The position numbers and the translations under genes are program-made. The notes beneath the pieces were generated by a model. The model had not been told where the DNA came from. It did not search any database and was given only the letters and a program-made list of their open reading frames with translations. Shown here in pieces: positions 52,948 to 62,368 of a stretch of DNA of 64,000 bases. Source of the stretch: Neosynechococcus sphagnicola sy1 (GTDB taxonomy: Bacteria; Cyanobacteriota; Cyanobacteriia; Neosynechococcales; Neosynechococcaceae); assembly GCF_000775285.1 (NCBI RefSeq), contig NZ_JJML01000006.1, positions 17,580-81,579 on the forward strand, written 5' to 3'. Position 1 is the first letter of the stretch. Each line of letters begins with the position of its first letter.

Positions 52948-53871
52948 ATGCCTGAGTTAATAGTTGACAATAATGTAGTGCTGAATTATGAATGCCTAGG
53001 TAAAGGAGATGATATTTTTCTAATTCATGGGCTTGGTGCAAACCTTGCGTTTTGGTATCCGAATGTTGCTTCTTTACTCTCTCAGAATTATCGAGTGATA
53101 TCCTATGACCTGAGAGGGCATGGTAATAGTTCTATGCCTTTAAATGGCTATACCGTTAGCCATATGGTTAAAGATCTCCATGCTTTGTCTAAATATCTTG
53201 GGTCTGCAAATGCTCATTTTGTGGGGCATAGTTTTGGTGCCAAGGTTGCACTTCAATATGCAATTGACTTCCCTAGCAATATCCGCTCTTTAATTCTGGC
53301 GGATGTTCACTTACAGAGTCTCCAACCTAGCATTAGACTTTGCGAGTGGCCGTATTGGCAAGTTTGGAAAAAACAATTAACTCAGAACGGTATCTCTCTA
53401 CCTTCTGAAGACGAATTGATAGATTTTAATTTGCTTTGCAGATTAAATCAAATTTCTAACAGTTTTACCTCTAGGGGCATATCTTCAAATACTCGTGGAC
53501 ATTTTCGAAAGAGGTTAAATCGAGGGGTTAAATCCAGTGGAAGATGGCATTCTCTAATTTATGAGACATCTGCGGCTCAAGAATTTGATGCCGATGATCA
53601 ACTTACCCTTGAAAATCTTAGGAATGTTTCTATTCCTACCTTAGCAGTATATGGAGAGTACTCTCATTGTCTCCACACATGTTGGAGACTCTCTTCACTA
53701 CTTTCAAATTGTGTCACCATGGTAATTCCTGATGTTGGGCATTTCCATCCCATTGTTAAGCCAAGAAGGTTTTTTCAGGTTATTTGGCAATTTCTGAAAA
53801 ACTTCCAGCCTCTAGATCCGCCTGAAGTTAGCTTGCCTATTCAAGAATTTACTTCACAACATACTAACTAA
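52948..53871 (+). CDS. Alpha/beta hydrolase
   Basis: A 307-residue hydrolase: FLIHGLGANLAFW (oxyanion region), VISYDLRGHGNS, the nucleophile elbow GHSFG (about residue 93), an acid near VYGEYSHCL and the catalytic His in VGHFHPIVKP. The cap region is short and basic (GHFRKRLNRGVKSSGR). The synthases have no thioesterase, so this enzyme is a candidate chain-releasing or ester-cleaving enzyme. SDR1 follows 33 bases later. Confidence 0.83.
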   Translation: MPELIVDNNVVLNYECLGKGDDIFLIHGLGANLAFWYPNVASLLSQNYRVISYDLRGHGNSSMPLNGYTVSHMVKDLHALSKYLGSANAHFVGHSFGAKVALQYAIDFPSNIRSLILADVHLQSLQPSIRLCEWPYWQVWKKQLTQNGISLPSEDELIDFNLLCRLNQISNSFTSRGISSNTRGHFRKRLNRGVKSSGRWHSLIYETSAAQEFDADDQLTLENLRNVSIPTLAVYGEYSHCLHTCWRLSSLLSNCVTMVIPDVGHFHPIVKPRRFFQVIWQFLKNFQPLDPPEVSLPIQEFTSQHTN

Positions 53872-53904
53872 CTCGTAATTTTACTTCGTGGACATAATTG
53901 AAAA

Positions 53905-54684
53905 ATGATTGGGGATGGTAAAACTGCAATCGTAACTGGTGGGAGTAGTGGTATTGGGCGTGCTACTTGTATTGCTTTGGCAATGCATGGTTATGCTGTT
54001 ACAGTTCTAGGGACTAGCTTGGATCGGATTAATGAGACAATAAAATTGATGTCTCAAGCTACTGATGGTAACTCTTCTGCATATCTTGGGTTGGCTCTCA
54101 ATGTAACATGTGAGATTGATATGCTGACAATGGTCAGTAAAACAATGGAGCAGTTTGGAACGATTGATTTGCTAGTTGCTAGTGCTGGAATGGGGCGGAG
54201 ATCGGATAATACTCGACTGGTTCCCTATCCGACGGCCTCTCTACCACTCGCTGAATGGTTGCAAATTTTACAGGTCAATCTTACGGGAGTGTTTCTTAGC
54301 AATCGCGCAGTTTTGCCTACCATGATCTCCCAAGGCTACGGACATATCATTAACATTTGCTCTGCTTCCACCCGGCATGGACTGAGGGGTGAACCCTATG
54401 CTCCTGCATATTGTGCTTCCAAGTTTGGCGTTGTGGGATTAACTGAGTCTTTAGCAGCGGAGGTAGGAAGTCATGGAGTGCGTGTACAGGCTTTGTTCCC
54501 TGGACTAGTAAAGACACCCATGACCGTTCATACGTCCCTCATTCACCGCTATGGAGGGATTATGAGTGCAGACGATGTCGCTTTGACAATTCTGTATATG
54601 GTGCAACAAGCTCAAGATTGTACTCTGATTCATCCTCATCTAATCCCCCAGTTACAGGCACATCATGCAGTTGATTCTGAATAA
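53905..54684 (+). CDS. Short-chain dehydrogenase/reductase 1
   Basis: A 259-residue classical SDR: cofactor loop TGGSSGIGRATC, the VASAG strand (NNAG equivalent), the catalytic Ser in ICSAS, and YCASK carrying the Tyr and Lys. Probably NAD(P)H-dependent reduction or oxidation of a carbonyl on the lipid or its precursor. It starts 33 bases after the hydrolase and is followed almost at once by a second SDR of the same type. Confidence 0.9.
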   Translation: MIGDGKTAIVTGGSSGIGRATCIALAMHGYAVTVLGTSLDRINETIKLMSQATDGNSSAYLGLALNVTCEIDMLTMVSKTMEQFGTIDLLVASAGMGRRSDNTRLVPYPTASLPLAEWLQILQVNLTGVFLSNRAVLPTMISQGYGHIINICSASTRHGLRGEPYAPAYCASKFGVVGLTESLAAEVGSHGVRVQALFPGLVKTPMTVHTSLIHRYGGIMSADDVALTILYMVQQAQDCTLIHPHLIPQLQAHHAVDSE

Positions 54685-54699
54685 TTATTGGAGAGTCGT

Positions 54700-55482
54700 A
54701 TGACAGCAACTTTCTCAGGAAAGGTAAGCATAATTACAGGCGGTAGCAGTGGTATTGGCAGAGCTTGCGCGCAATTATTGCTTAAGCAGGGAAGTAGTGT
54801 TGTCTTGGTAGATATTAACGCTGAAAGCTTGTCTCAAACGGTTCAAGAACTCACTGCTATAGCCGACTTAGATCAGGTTTTGAGTCTGCAGTTAAGTGTG
54901 TGTAGCGAAGCAGATATGACAGCTTTGGCGTTAAAGGTAATGGAGCACTTTGGTCGAATTGATCATTTGGTAGCCTCTGCTGGAATCCTGCGGAAAGGCA
55001 ATACTCTTAAACCTGTTCATGACACTACTTTGTTAGACTGGAATGCAGTTTTGCAGACCAACCTGACAGGTACTTTCTTGAGCAATCGAGCTGTCCTTCC
55101 AGTCATGATGGAACAAAAACATGGAGATATTATAAATATATCCTCTGTTTCTGGGCGAAAAGGCTCAGCTTTTGATGCTCCCTATTGTGCTTCTAAATTT
55201 GGCATTATTGGTTTCTCTGAATCCTTAGCAGAAGAAGTAGCCAGCTATGGAATTCGAGTTCAGACGATTCTGCCAGATGCTGTGGATACTCCTCTGTGGA
55301 ACCAGAATGGCTCTCAATCAATCCGTGCACCCTTAGCATTACCACCAGAGCGAGTTGCTGAATTAATTGTGCATCTCTTAGCTCTGCCACGGGATGCTTT
55401 TATGTTAAATACAATAATTGCCCCGTTTAAAGGACGCAGAGGGGGTGGAAAAAGTCGCAGAGTGAAAGATATCAGCAGTTAA
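54700..55482 (+). CDS. Short-chain dehydrogenase/reductase 2
   Basis: A 260-residue classical SDR with TGGSSGIGRACAQ, VASAGILRK, the catalytic Ser in ISSVSG and YCASK. GGAG about seven bases before ATG 54700 selects this start rather than 54688. It is a paralogue of the preceding SDR, and shares the LTGTFLSNRAVLP helix with it. The basic tail (GRRGGGKSRRV) is unusual. The stop overlaps that of the converging esterase through a TTAA. Confidence 0.9.
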   Translation: MTATFSGKVSIITGGSSGIGRACAQLLLKQGSSVVLVDINAESLSQTVQELTAIADLDQVLSLQLSVCSEADMTALALKVMEHFGRIDHLVASAGILRKGNTLKPVHDTTLLDWNAVLQTNLTGTFLSNRAVLPVMMEQKHGDIINISSVSGRKGSAFDAPYCASKFGIIGFSESLAEEVASYGIRVQTILPDAVDTPLWNQNGSQSIRAPLALPPERVAELIVHLLALPRDAFMLNTIIAPFKGRRGGGKSRRVKDISS

Positions 55483-56474
55483 CGCAATTGATACTGATGG
55501 AAGAACTTCCACACCTCCTCACTACCGTTAATATCTTTGCTAACTTTGCCTGTTAATCGATTTTCCTGTTGTCGTAAAGTATCTCCAGGCCAACCATGTC
55601 CTCCTCCTTCTATTTTGTAAAGAACAACCTCGGAGGCGTTGCGACATCCCTGATATTCCGATCGGACAACTTGAGTGCCATCATTCAGATTAACATCTGG
55701 TAAGTTTTTCGCTAACACCTGTGATGTGCATGTATTTTTTGCCCGCCAGAAGTCCACAGTTTCCGGCATCGACAAAATGGAGATACCCTGTCCCCGACTT
55801 CTCCCTCCCTGCCATGGAACGAGTTGATCTTCCGTTCCACCTATCATCATGATAGGGACTGCCCTCGGAGGATTACAGCTCTGTTGTAAAGCAACGGGGA
55901 GAGTAGCACTTATGGCTGCAAAAGCAGCAATTTTATCAGACATGTTACAGGCTAGGAATTGAGTCAAAAAACCGCCATTCGAGGTGCCTGCGGCATAAAT
56001 ACGATTGGGATCGACATGTTTAGTTTGCATTAGCGTATCTAGCAACGCAGAGATGAAGATGACTTCGGATCTAACTGGTGTCCCTTCCTGTCCTACCCAG
56101 AACTCTCCACTAGCGTTTGGGTAAGCAACAATAAATCCCTCCCGGTTAGCGACCTGGTTCATGCCTGTTTTTAATGCCATCCTATCGCCCCTTCCCCCTG
56201 CTCCATGAAATACTAGAACTAAGGGAGTGGGATTATTAGGATTGTAGGAAGTAGGTGTATATAAGTAGTAGTTGTGTGTAACCCCATTAACTGATAAGTC
56301 ACTCAACACCATTACCCCTGAATCCACTGTTGAGCCAGATTCAGATGACACTACAGAGCTATTGGGACTTGGGGATCTTGCTTGGATCGAAGTGCAGGCA
56401 GACATGACAGTAGTTAAAACAGCAGAACCATATAGAATGGTTTTCATGAGATTTCGGGGTTTGACAAATTTCAT
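55479..56474 (-). CDS. PHB-depolymerase-family esterase, probable lipoprotein
   Basis: A 331-residue exported hydrolase of the LpqC/PHB depolymerase family. The N-terminus (ILYGSAVLTTVMSACTS) looks like a lipoprotein signal. The catalytic domain has LVLVFHGAGGRGD, AGTSNGGFLT (nucleophile Ser), MIGGTEDQLVPW and GGGHGWPG (His). Homologues include feruloyl and PHB esterases. The gene ends tail-to-tail with SDR2. It is the last gene of the - strand operon; a role in processing an exported lipid is possible. Confidence 0.83.
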   Translation of the reverse strand: MKFVKPRNLMKTILYGSAVLTTVMSACTSIQARSPSPNSSVVSSESGSTVDSGVMVLSDLSVNGVTHNYYLYTPTSYNPNNPTPLVLVFHGAGGRGDRMALKTGMNQVANREGFIVAYPNASGEFWVGQEGTPVRSEVIFISALLDTLMQTKHVDPNRIYAAGTSNGGFLTQFLACNMSDKIAAFAAISATLPVALQQSCNPPRAVPIMMIGGTEDQLVPWQGGRSRGQGISILSMPETVDFWRAKNTCTSQVLAKNLPDVNLNDGTQVVRSEYQGCRNASEVVLYKIEGGGHGWPGDTLRQQENRLTGKVSKDINGSEEVWKFFHQYQLR

Positions 56475-56525
56475 CGTGTTTCTAATGGCCTCATTTGAAC
56501 AAGAATCTCAGACTGTTTTGTGAGA

Positions 56526-58014
56526 TTAGGTTTTACCTAGCCAGACTTCTAGTCCACCCCTTGGATTATCTTGATAAACCCAAGCTCCATTTTGCTTGAC
56601 TGCAACCCTTGGTCCGAAAAGATTAGCAGTGCCAATAAACAACCCATAGGGTGTGGAAGTCATGTTGCGCACGCCAACATTGTAAGGATTACTAAAGCCT
56701 AAACGGTCGACCGGCAACCAATTCTCGCCATCAGAACTCCGCCACAATTCAAACCCACTTTGATTTTTAACAATGTTATCAATGCCTACCTGTTCTGCAT
56801 AACGACGCTGGCGACCTGGGAAAGACTCAAGCGATCGCCATGATAAGATGACACTTCCATTGCATGTGCCCATATACAGCCAGTTATTATGAACCTCCAT
56901 ACACCAGAAATAGCCATTAAAGAAATTACCAAACCCTGCATAAAGGCTACTGAGTGGCCGTTTCATCCCATGGGGAGTATTTCTGGGTTGACCTACAATG
57001 AGATCCCACCGATCGTCGGGAAAGATCCGGATCAATTCAGAAGGCGCAGGACCAATTTTGTTGGTAATATCATAGCCACTATGCTGAATTGCACTCCCCA
57101 CATATAGCGCAGTTTTTAAAAACCATTAGGCTGGGGGCAATCTGGTTGAGGGGGCCTCTCCAGGCACCTTGATCAATTACCTTAACCCATTTGTATGGGG
57201 GATCACCAGTAACATCTGTTCGCCAGATCTGGTAGCCCTGACAATTAAAAGTACCGGCATAGAGGTTATCAGCAAAAGGACAGAGCATGAACACTCCTTC
57301 GTTGCCCGATTCACCAAAACCTGGTTCACTAACTGCTTGCCATTTGCCCTGAGCAGGATCTCGGCTTTCATAAATTACTGGATACCCAGATGTATTTGCC
57401 TGTCCACCACGAGTACCGGTGGGGGACGTGAAAAGACGACCTTTAAAGGAAACCAGAACCCGAATGCTGGTAACAGGCAACCCGAGGATTCCATAATCAG
57501 AAGCAAGGGTAAAATTATTGCCGTCTATCGATCTCAAAATCAAAGCTCCAGATCCACGCCCTGGAGAGGTTGTTGCAACATAGAGAGTAGGCTCTTGATC
57601 AGATTCTCCTTGAAAAACTGCCATGGCACGATAGCCCACTTCTCGCGGAACTTCTTCGTCTTCAGTACCTACGATGAGAGGAGCCCTATGAACCATCTGC
57701 CAGACATTTTCTTCCGGATCGTAGCACCAAATCTGAGCCCGTCTATCCAATTGATAGAGTCCCTCAAGGTTTGAAGGACACTCAACAGGCCAAGTTTCTA
57801 AATTCCACTCTTCAATATGCATGTGTTGTTTGAGAACACACAGAACAGATCGGGTTGTACCAACATAGAGGCGATTTTTAAACCAGGCCATGGAGTGAGC
57901 ATGGCTATTATGCCCATCACCAAAGCCATTTTTACAAATTTTGGTAAATTGCTCTCGCTTAAGACCAGGGTAAGGGGCTGGTTCAAAGGGGCGGATCCTG
58001 CTGAGATTAATCAT
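56526..58014 (-). CDS. Beta-propeller-like protein of unknown function, frameshifted
   Basis: A 495-residue protein after repair, composed of repeats with the pattern LYVGT then GYQIWR or FELWRSSDGENW (AWFKNRLYVGTTR, PTLYVATTSPG, ALILRSIDG, DNLYAGTFNCQGYQIWR). These resemble a beta-propeller seen in secreted or surface proteins. The frame slips at the A/T runs 57113-57122, where one base too many ends the first part at CNSA; the second continues TALYVGSAIQHSGYD. No signal peptide. I do not recognise a named family. Its place within the operon suggests a specific role in the pathway. Confidence 0.72.
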
Positions 58015-58079
58015 GGGGTTGAATCTCGAAGGTGATCATGGGAAAAGTGGTGAAAATAGCTCCAGGATTGAGATAAAAG

Positions 58080-59039
58080 TTACTTATAGCCTAAATCCTG
58101 GGCTAGTTTTATAACGGTTGGATGAAAACCACCACCGTCTTTACGCCAAGGGAGTGACCCTTCAAGGCTACTCATAGGGATTGAGCGTTGCCGAAATGTA
58201 GGAGATTTTAAGAAGTTGACATCATTACCATACTGAGCCCCATAAGGGCCATAACAGGCATAAGGTGAATCTTCAGGGTGGAGCATGGCTTGGAAAGCAC
58301 CATTACTCCAAGAAAGATTGAGAAAGCGACAAAGATTCTCAAACTTGATGGGAGGATTGCTGAGAAGATCTTCCCCTCGGATTCTAATTTGCCTTTCCCT
58401 AGGAATGGTACTCAAAAAATCGATAATTCGCCACTGCATTCGATACCATAAAAACTGGAAATCAATCGTTATCGAATCTCCAGAGGGCTCTAAGCAGTTC
58501 AAGAGATTGGGGCTGACAGTGTTGGGAGAACCAAATAATTCTCGACGTTGAGATTTACCTTTACGGGTTTGGGGAAGCAATTTCATCACGGACTCCCCCT
58601 GAGCCCTAGGATGGCGAATCAAATGAATGTAGTGAGCCTCTGGAAACGTCCTATCAATCCTGCGAAGCACTTCTGAATCGAGACAATAAGCTGGGCTCTT
58701 GTCTAAAATTCTTAAGGGCTTTACTTTCTCACATAACTCGACGAAGATATCTCCAGTATTGTTTTGAAGGCGTCGCAGAATCCAACGATGAGCCATATTG
58801 ACAGCATCAATTGATTGCTCACCAGCATATAGTTGGGCAACAGTACGTAACAGACCATGAATTTTCCTGAACTTTGCTTGATCTCTGAACTGCTGTAGTA
58901 AGTCATTCAAAGATTCAGCAAGAAAGAGATTAAGTTCAGGTACACCATAAACTTCCGGGTGTTGACCTAACATACTTGAAGTAAGAGAAGTAAACGATCT
59001 GGGTGATGCCAAGATAATAATTGGTTGGGGGACTGACAT
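58080..59039 (-). CDS. Sulfotransferase-family protein
   Basis: A 319-residue protein using PAPS as donor. The 5'-phosphosulfate loop is ASPRSFTSLTSSML and the 3'-phosphate region HYIHLIRHPRAQGESV, with a conserved PELNLFLAESL after the loop and a possible catalytic His in the AHR segment. There is no membrane segment. Substrates of this group are lipids, sugars or proteins. In this operon it may sulfate the polyketide or lipid. Confidence 0.82.
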   Translation of the reverse strand: MSVPQPIIILASPRSFTSLTSSMLGQHPEVYGVPELNLFLAESLNDLLQQFRDQAKFRKIHGLLRTVAQLYAGEQSIDAVNMAHRWILRRLQNNTGDIFVELCEKVKPLRILDKSPAYCLDSEVLRRIDRTFPEAHYIHLIRHPRAQGESVMKLLPQTRKGKSQRRELFGSPNTVSPNLLNCLEPSGDSITIDFQFLWYRMQWRIIDFLSTIPRERQIRIRGEDLLSNPPIKFENLCRFLNLSWSNGAFQAMLHPEDSPYACYGPYGAQYGNDVNFLKSPTFRQRSIPMSSLEGSLPWRKDGGGFHPTVIKLAQDLGYK

Positions 59040-59092
59040 ATCTAAAGATCCATTACTGGGAAATAATTATGATCGATTAACAAGAGACTAAA

Positions 59093-60093
59093 CTATTTTC
59101 TAAAAATCGAAATTTCACCATGGCTGAATTCAAGTAAGGCATCTGAATTCAAGATAATTTGCGCGCAATTATTCTGCTTTAAGTAGGAATCCCAAAAAAT
59201 AATTGTCGTACTATGAACATATTGTTGAAATCGCTTACTTTGCTTCCAGTTTCCAAATATATCACCTGATTTTGCGAGGTGATTTTGTGCAACAAGACCA
59301 AGCTGTATACTCATCTCCATAGCTTCATGTTCACCGTAAGAAAAGTGATTGGCGCCAGTAATCAATGCACAATACTTATCCCCAAAGGGCATGTAAAAAA
59401 AGGATCTAAACGCCAGGAAGGATGCTGACCATCGACACCCACATCCTGAGTTCCACTAATGATCAGAAAGGGTGAATTAATCTGCTCCCAAGACTGCTGA
59501 TGTAATCCATAGGAGCCAACGCCCTGGGGAGAAATTCCGAGAAAGACTGAGGCGCGAGGGTCGGGGAAACTCATCAATTTTTGATCTGGAAACTGGATTG
59601 AGGCCCCTGCCAATAACATAGCTACATAAGCACCATAAGAGGATCCAGAAACTCCGATTCTAGTACAGTCAAGTTTCCCTTGTAAGCTTGGGGAAAGCTT
59701 CTGTAAATCATTAAAAGAATCAATAATAAAAGATATATCATAAGGCCTTTCCGACCAGAATTTGGGATCATTCACGTATTTTTTAACGGCCAGTAATCCA
59801 CCCTTTCGCAACATCACAGTGTCACTACCATAATGAGTAGGATGGATACAGATATATCCACAACTAGACCAAAATCGGCTCAAAGCTGCATGCGCTTCCT
59901 TTGATCCGCCTGCTCCATGGGAAAAGACTAAAATTGGGTATGAACCACATTCTAGAGGATAATAAATTCTCAGAGGGATATCGCGATCTCTATGACTGTC
60001 TCGAAGAACAACATCATCTATAACAGAGACAGTCAAAGGTTTAATAGCAGATATATAGGAAGAAACCGTTTCAATGCTCACAAGACATACCAA
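59093..60093 (-). CDS. Alpha/beta hydrolase (PAF-AH/chlorophyllase-like), frameshifted
   Basis: About 333 residues after repair. N-terminal part: PILVFSHGAGGSKEAHAAL (oxyanion region), FWSERPYDISFIIDSF, the nucleophile motif GVSGSSYGAYVAM, SGTQDVGVDG (acid). The catalytic His is in the second frame, GANHFSYGEHEAMEMS. The break is at the A7 run at 59395-59401 (T7 on the coding strand); either one missing or two extra bases would rejoin RLDPF with YMPFGDKY. Family members cleave esters of lipids. It follows the Rieske gene by 80 bases. Confidence 0.78.
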
Positions 60094-60173
60094 ATGATTA
60101 ATGATCCCTCAGAAATAAAAAATTAATAAAATAAGCCATGTCAATCAATAAAGTAGAGCAAATAATTGTGTTT

Positions 60174-61268
60174 CTATCTGCCGATATCTCCATGAGAATT
60201 AAACAGCTTAAGATAGGATGTTTGAAAATCATAAATTCGACATTCGTCCTTGCAGTACATACTTTCTCTCCCTTGGCTGTTGATGAGTCCCAAATGAACC
60301 TGCTCACAGATGGGCTGATCTTCTTTCCAGACACTTTGCACCAGCTGAGCAGTTGGTTCACCATACATTTCACGAAAGACCTCATCTAACTGTGGATGTT
60401 GCAATTTCCCCGTGAAAGTATGAACATGAACAATTGTCTCAGAGGGACTGATAGGGCTAATGGCATGAATACTCATTGAAAGACCAGAAAAGGTAGACAG
60501 AAGAAGGGATGGGAAAATCAAGTTATGTTGATATCCGTCAACCTTTAATATAGATTGAACCGCAGAATTAGGATTAGCTTTCTTTTTACTAGAATGTGAT
60601 TTTGGTCTAGCTAGATAGGTAGAATGAGGCTGGAAAAAACAGTACTGACCTTCTACAGAGCCAAATTTCCCAAAGGAATTAGCATGAACAGCTGGAAGAT
60701 GATAATTGTCTAAAGTATTTTCAACAACGATCTTCCAATTAGCCTGAATACTCATTTGATATTCGTCAATCCTCTTGTTCATTGCTTCTGAGTAATCAAT
60801 AAGCAAATTGTAAATTTCTGCAAGGTAATCTTTTAGAGGGTAATGATCCTTAGAATATCTAATAAAGATAAATTTTCCACAGGTTTCAAGCTGCCAAGAC
60901 TGTAAACGTAAAGACTGACGAATTTCTTCTGAAAAACCTTCAAAATTTTGATAATTTGGAATCCCGCAAGGTACTCCTTCCGTATCATAAACCCAGCCGT
61001 GATAAGGACATTTTAGAAGTCCATTTCCATGGGAGCACTGACGGATTCGACTGAAACGATGGGAGCATACATTCTCAAATGCCTTCAGCTCTCCGTGAAA
61101 GTTCTGAATAACGACGGAATGACCCCCAATTTCTTTAGTAAGGAAGTCATTGTGATTTTCTAAGTCTATGGTGAGACATACAAAACTCCATAGATTTTGA
61201 AGGTGACATTTTTCTGCTTCAAATACTTCTGCATTAGAATAAAATGAAAGTGGAATTAGTGATTTCAT
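60174..61268 (-). CDS. Rieske non-haem iron oxygenase, alpha subunit
   Basis: A 364-residue oxygenase. Rieske 2Fe-2S ligands are CSH and CPYHGW near residues 65-90. The catalytic mononuclear iron site is NTLDNYHLPAVH, the standard Asp-His-His set. Length matches ring-hydroxylating or related N/O-demethylating oxygenases, and the C-terminal domain is intact. No ferredoxin or reductase partner is in the window, so electrons must come from elsewhere (photosynthetic ferredoxin is possible). It is first in the five-gene - strand operon, and would hydroxylate, desaturate or demethylate a pathway intermediate. Confidence 0.87.
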   Translation of the reverse strand: MKSLIPLSFYSNAEVFEAEKCHLQNLWSFVCLTIDLENHNDFLTKEIGGHSVVIQNFHGELKAFENVCSHRFSRIRQCSHGNGLLKCPYHGWVYDTEGVPCGIPNYQNFEGFSEEIRQSLRLQSWQLETCGKFIFIRYSKDHYPLKDYLAEIYNLLIDYSEAMNKRIDEYQMSIQANWKIVVENTLDNYHLPAVHANSFGKFGSVEGQYCFFQPHSTYLARPKSHSSKKKANPNSAVQSILKVDGYQHNLIFPSLLLSTFSGLSMSIHAISPISPSETIVHVHTFTGKLQHPQLDEVFREMYGEPTAQLVQSVWKEDQPICEQVHLGLINSQGRESMYCKDECRIYDFQTSYLKLFNSHGDIGR

Positions 61269-61500
61269 GGCTCTTCTGGGTTTGAGACAATAAGCAAAAC
61301 TAAATGACTTTCTCCATAAGGCTTTCAGGCATTATTCATGAATTAACTTGTATCAACCGATACATTTAATCAAGATCCCAGAAGAGCCAATTTCATTTCT
61401 GAATACTCCAGAAAATCCTTAAACTTATTCAAAATTTTCTATTATTCATATACTCTAGTGAGGTTAGAGTCCCTATTAAAATGACACAATCCATACATTC

Positions 61501-61875
61501 TTACACTTCAGAATCTCCAGTTTTTTGTTCAAAAATCTGGGAAATTAATTGTATTTCTCGATTTGTCTCATCTAACAATGCTCGGAGCCACGCACTTCGA
61601 TACTCAAGTTCTGTTCGGTATTTTTGGATTTCCTCCAAGGAGCTAGAAGTAAGTGCCTGAACAGAGTCAATGGGATCAATAAAACCATTTTGTATATGAT
61701 CTAAAAATTCTGTAAGAGTACCCCGTAGAGTAGGCTCATCATCGATCTGAGGGATTGCTAAAATCTGTAATCCATCTTCTCCAGGTAGTGAGGATGGCTG
61801 GTTTAGACTTGAAGAAAGCTCTGACTCTGAAGAATTAGACATGGATGATACTGTAGATTGGTTTTGTATGGGCAA
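61501..61875 (-). CDS. Small acidic helical protein
   Basis: A 124-residue protein with a Ser-rich N-terminus followed by helices (PTLRGTLTEFLDHIQNGF; SSLEEIQKYRTELEYRSAWLRALLDETNREIQLIS). The second could form a coiled coil. No cysteine pair, signal peptide or recognisable domain. It is upstream of the Rieske gene, 232 bases away, and may be unrelated to the operon. Confidence 0.6.
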   Translation of the reverse strand: MPIQNQSTVSSMSNSSESELSSSLNQPSSLPGEDGLQILAIPQIDDEPTLRGTLTEFLDHIQNGFIDPIDSVQALTSSSLEEIQKYRTELEYRSAWLRALLDETNREIQLISQIFEQKTGDSEV

Positions 61876-62368
61876 TTGATTTGGCAGAAAATGGAATCTT
61901 AATACTCAATCAAATAGGCTACAGCAATTCTAAACGAGTCGAAAACTAAATTAGCCTAAAATCATTACCGAGAAAAAACTCAAAATTTACAAGTAACTTA
62001 GGACTGCTATATATGGGCTAATAGATGCTGTCAATATCTCAGGTGATTATTGACATACAAAATAATTTGCCTGATTCATTCATTAATGCACATCTCTATA
62101 TAGCAATCCTAAGTTATATGTAAACAAAAAGATTAAATAAACCATAGGTTGAATCACTTGAAAGCTTTTCTAAGTAAGGATTTTGTGAATAGTTTTTATG
62201 AACTATTTATTTGTATTTCTAGTTGGATTGCTACATCTCTTTGCATTCCTATGACTAGCTGTGAAGAATAGTCTTGATAAACTAGCAGCGCTTAAGCTTG
62301 CGAAATATATCTTGATAATACATTGTGAGTCAGAAGATCAAAAGAAAGTAATCCATTTTATCCAAGAA
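61876..62368. other. AT-rich intergenic region containing a MITE-like element
   Basis: About 490 AT-rich bases without a gene. It contains the inverted-repeat element annotated at 61994-62116. No tRNA or other RNA gene is visible. Confidence 0.6.
61994..62116. mobile_element. Candidate MITE with 20-base terminal inverted repeats
   Basis: TAACTTAGGACTGCTATATA at 61994-62013 and its near-perfect reverse complement at 62097-62116 (19 of 20 positions) bound a 123-base element that has no coding capacity. The termini begin and end in TA, the target preferred by IS630/Tc1-type transposases. It would be a non-autonomous relative of such an element. Confidence 0.6.

Noticed and set aside
57169..57774. 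201-codon + strand frame inside the propeller gene
   Set aside because: The opposite strand shows repeated propeller motifs; this frame has none and is a shadow.
60098..60389. Frames on both strands overlapping the end of the Rieske gene
   Set aside because: They overlap the intact Rieske coding sequence and have no recognisable motif.
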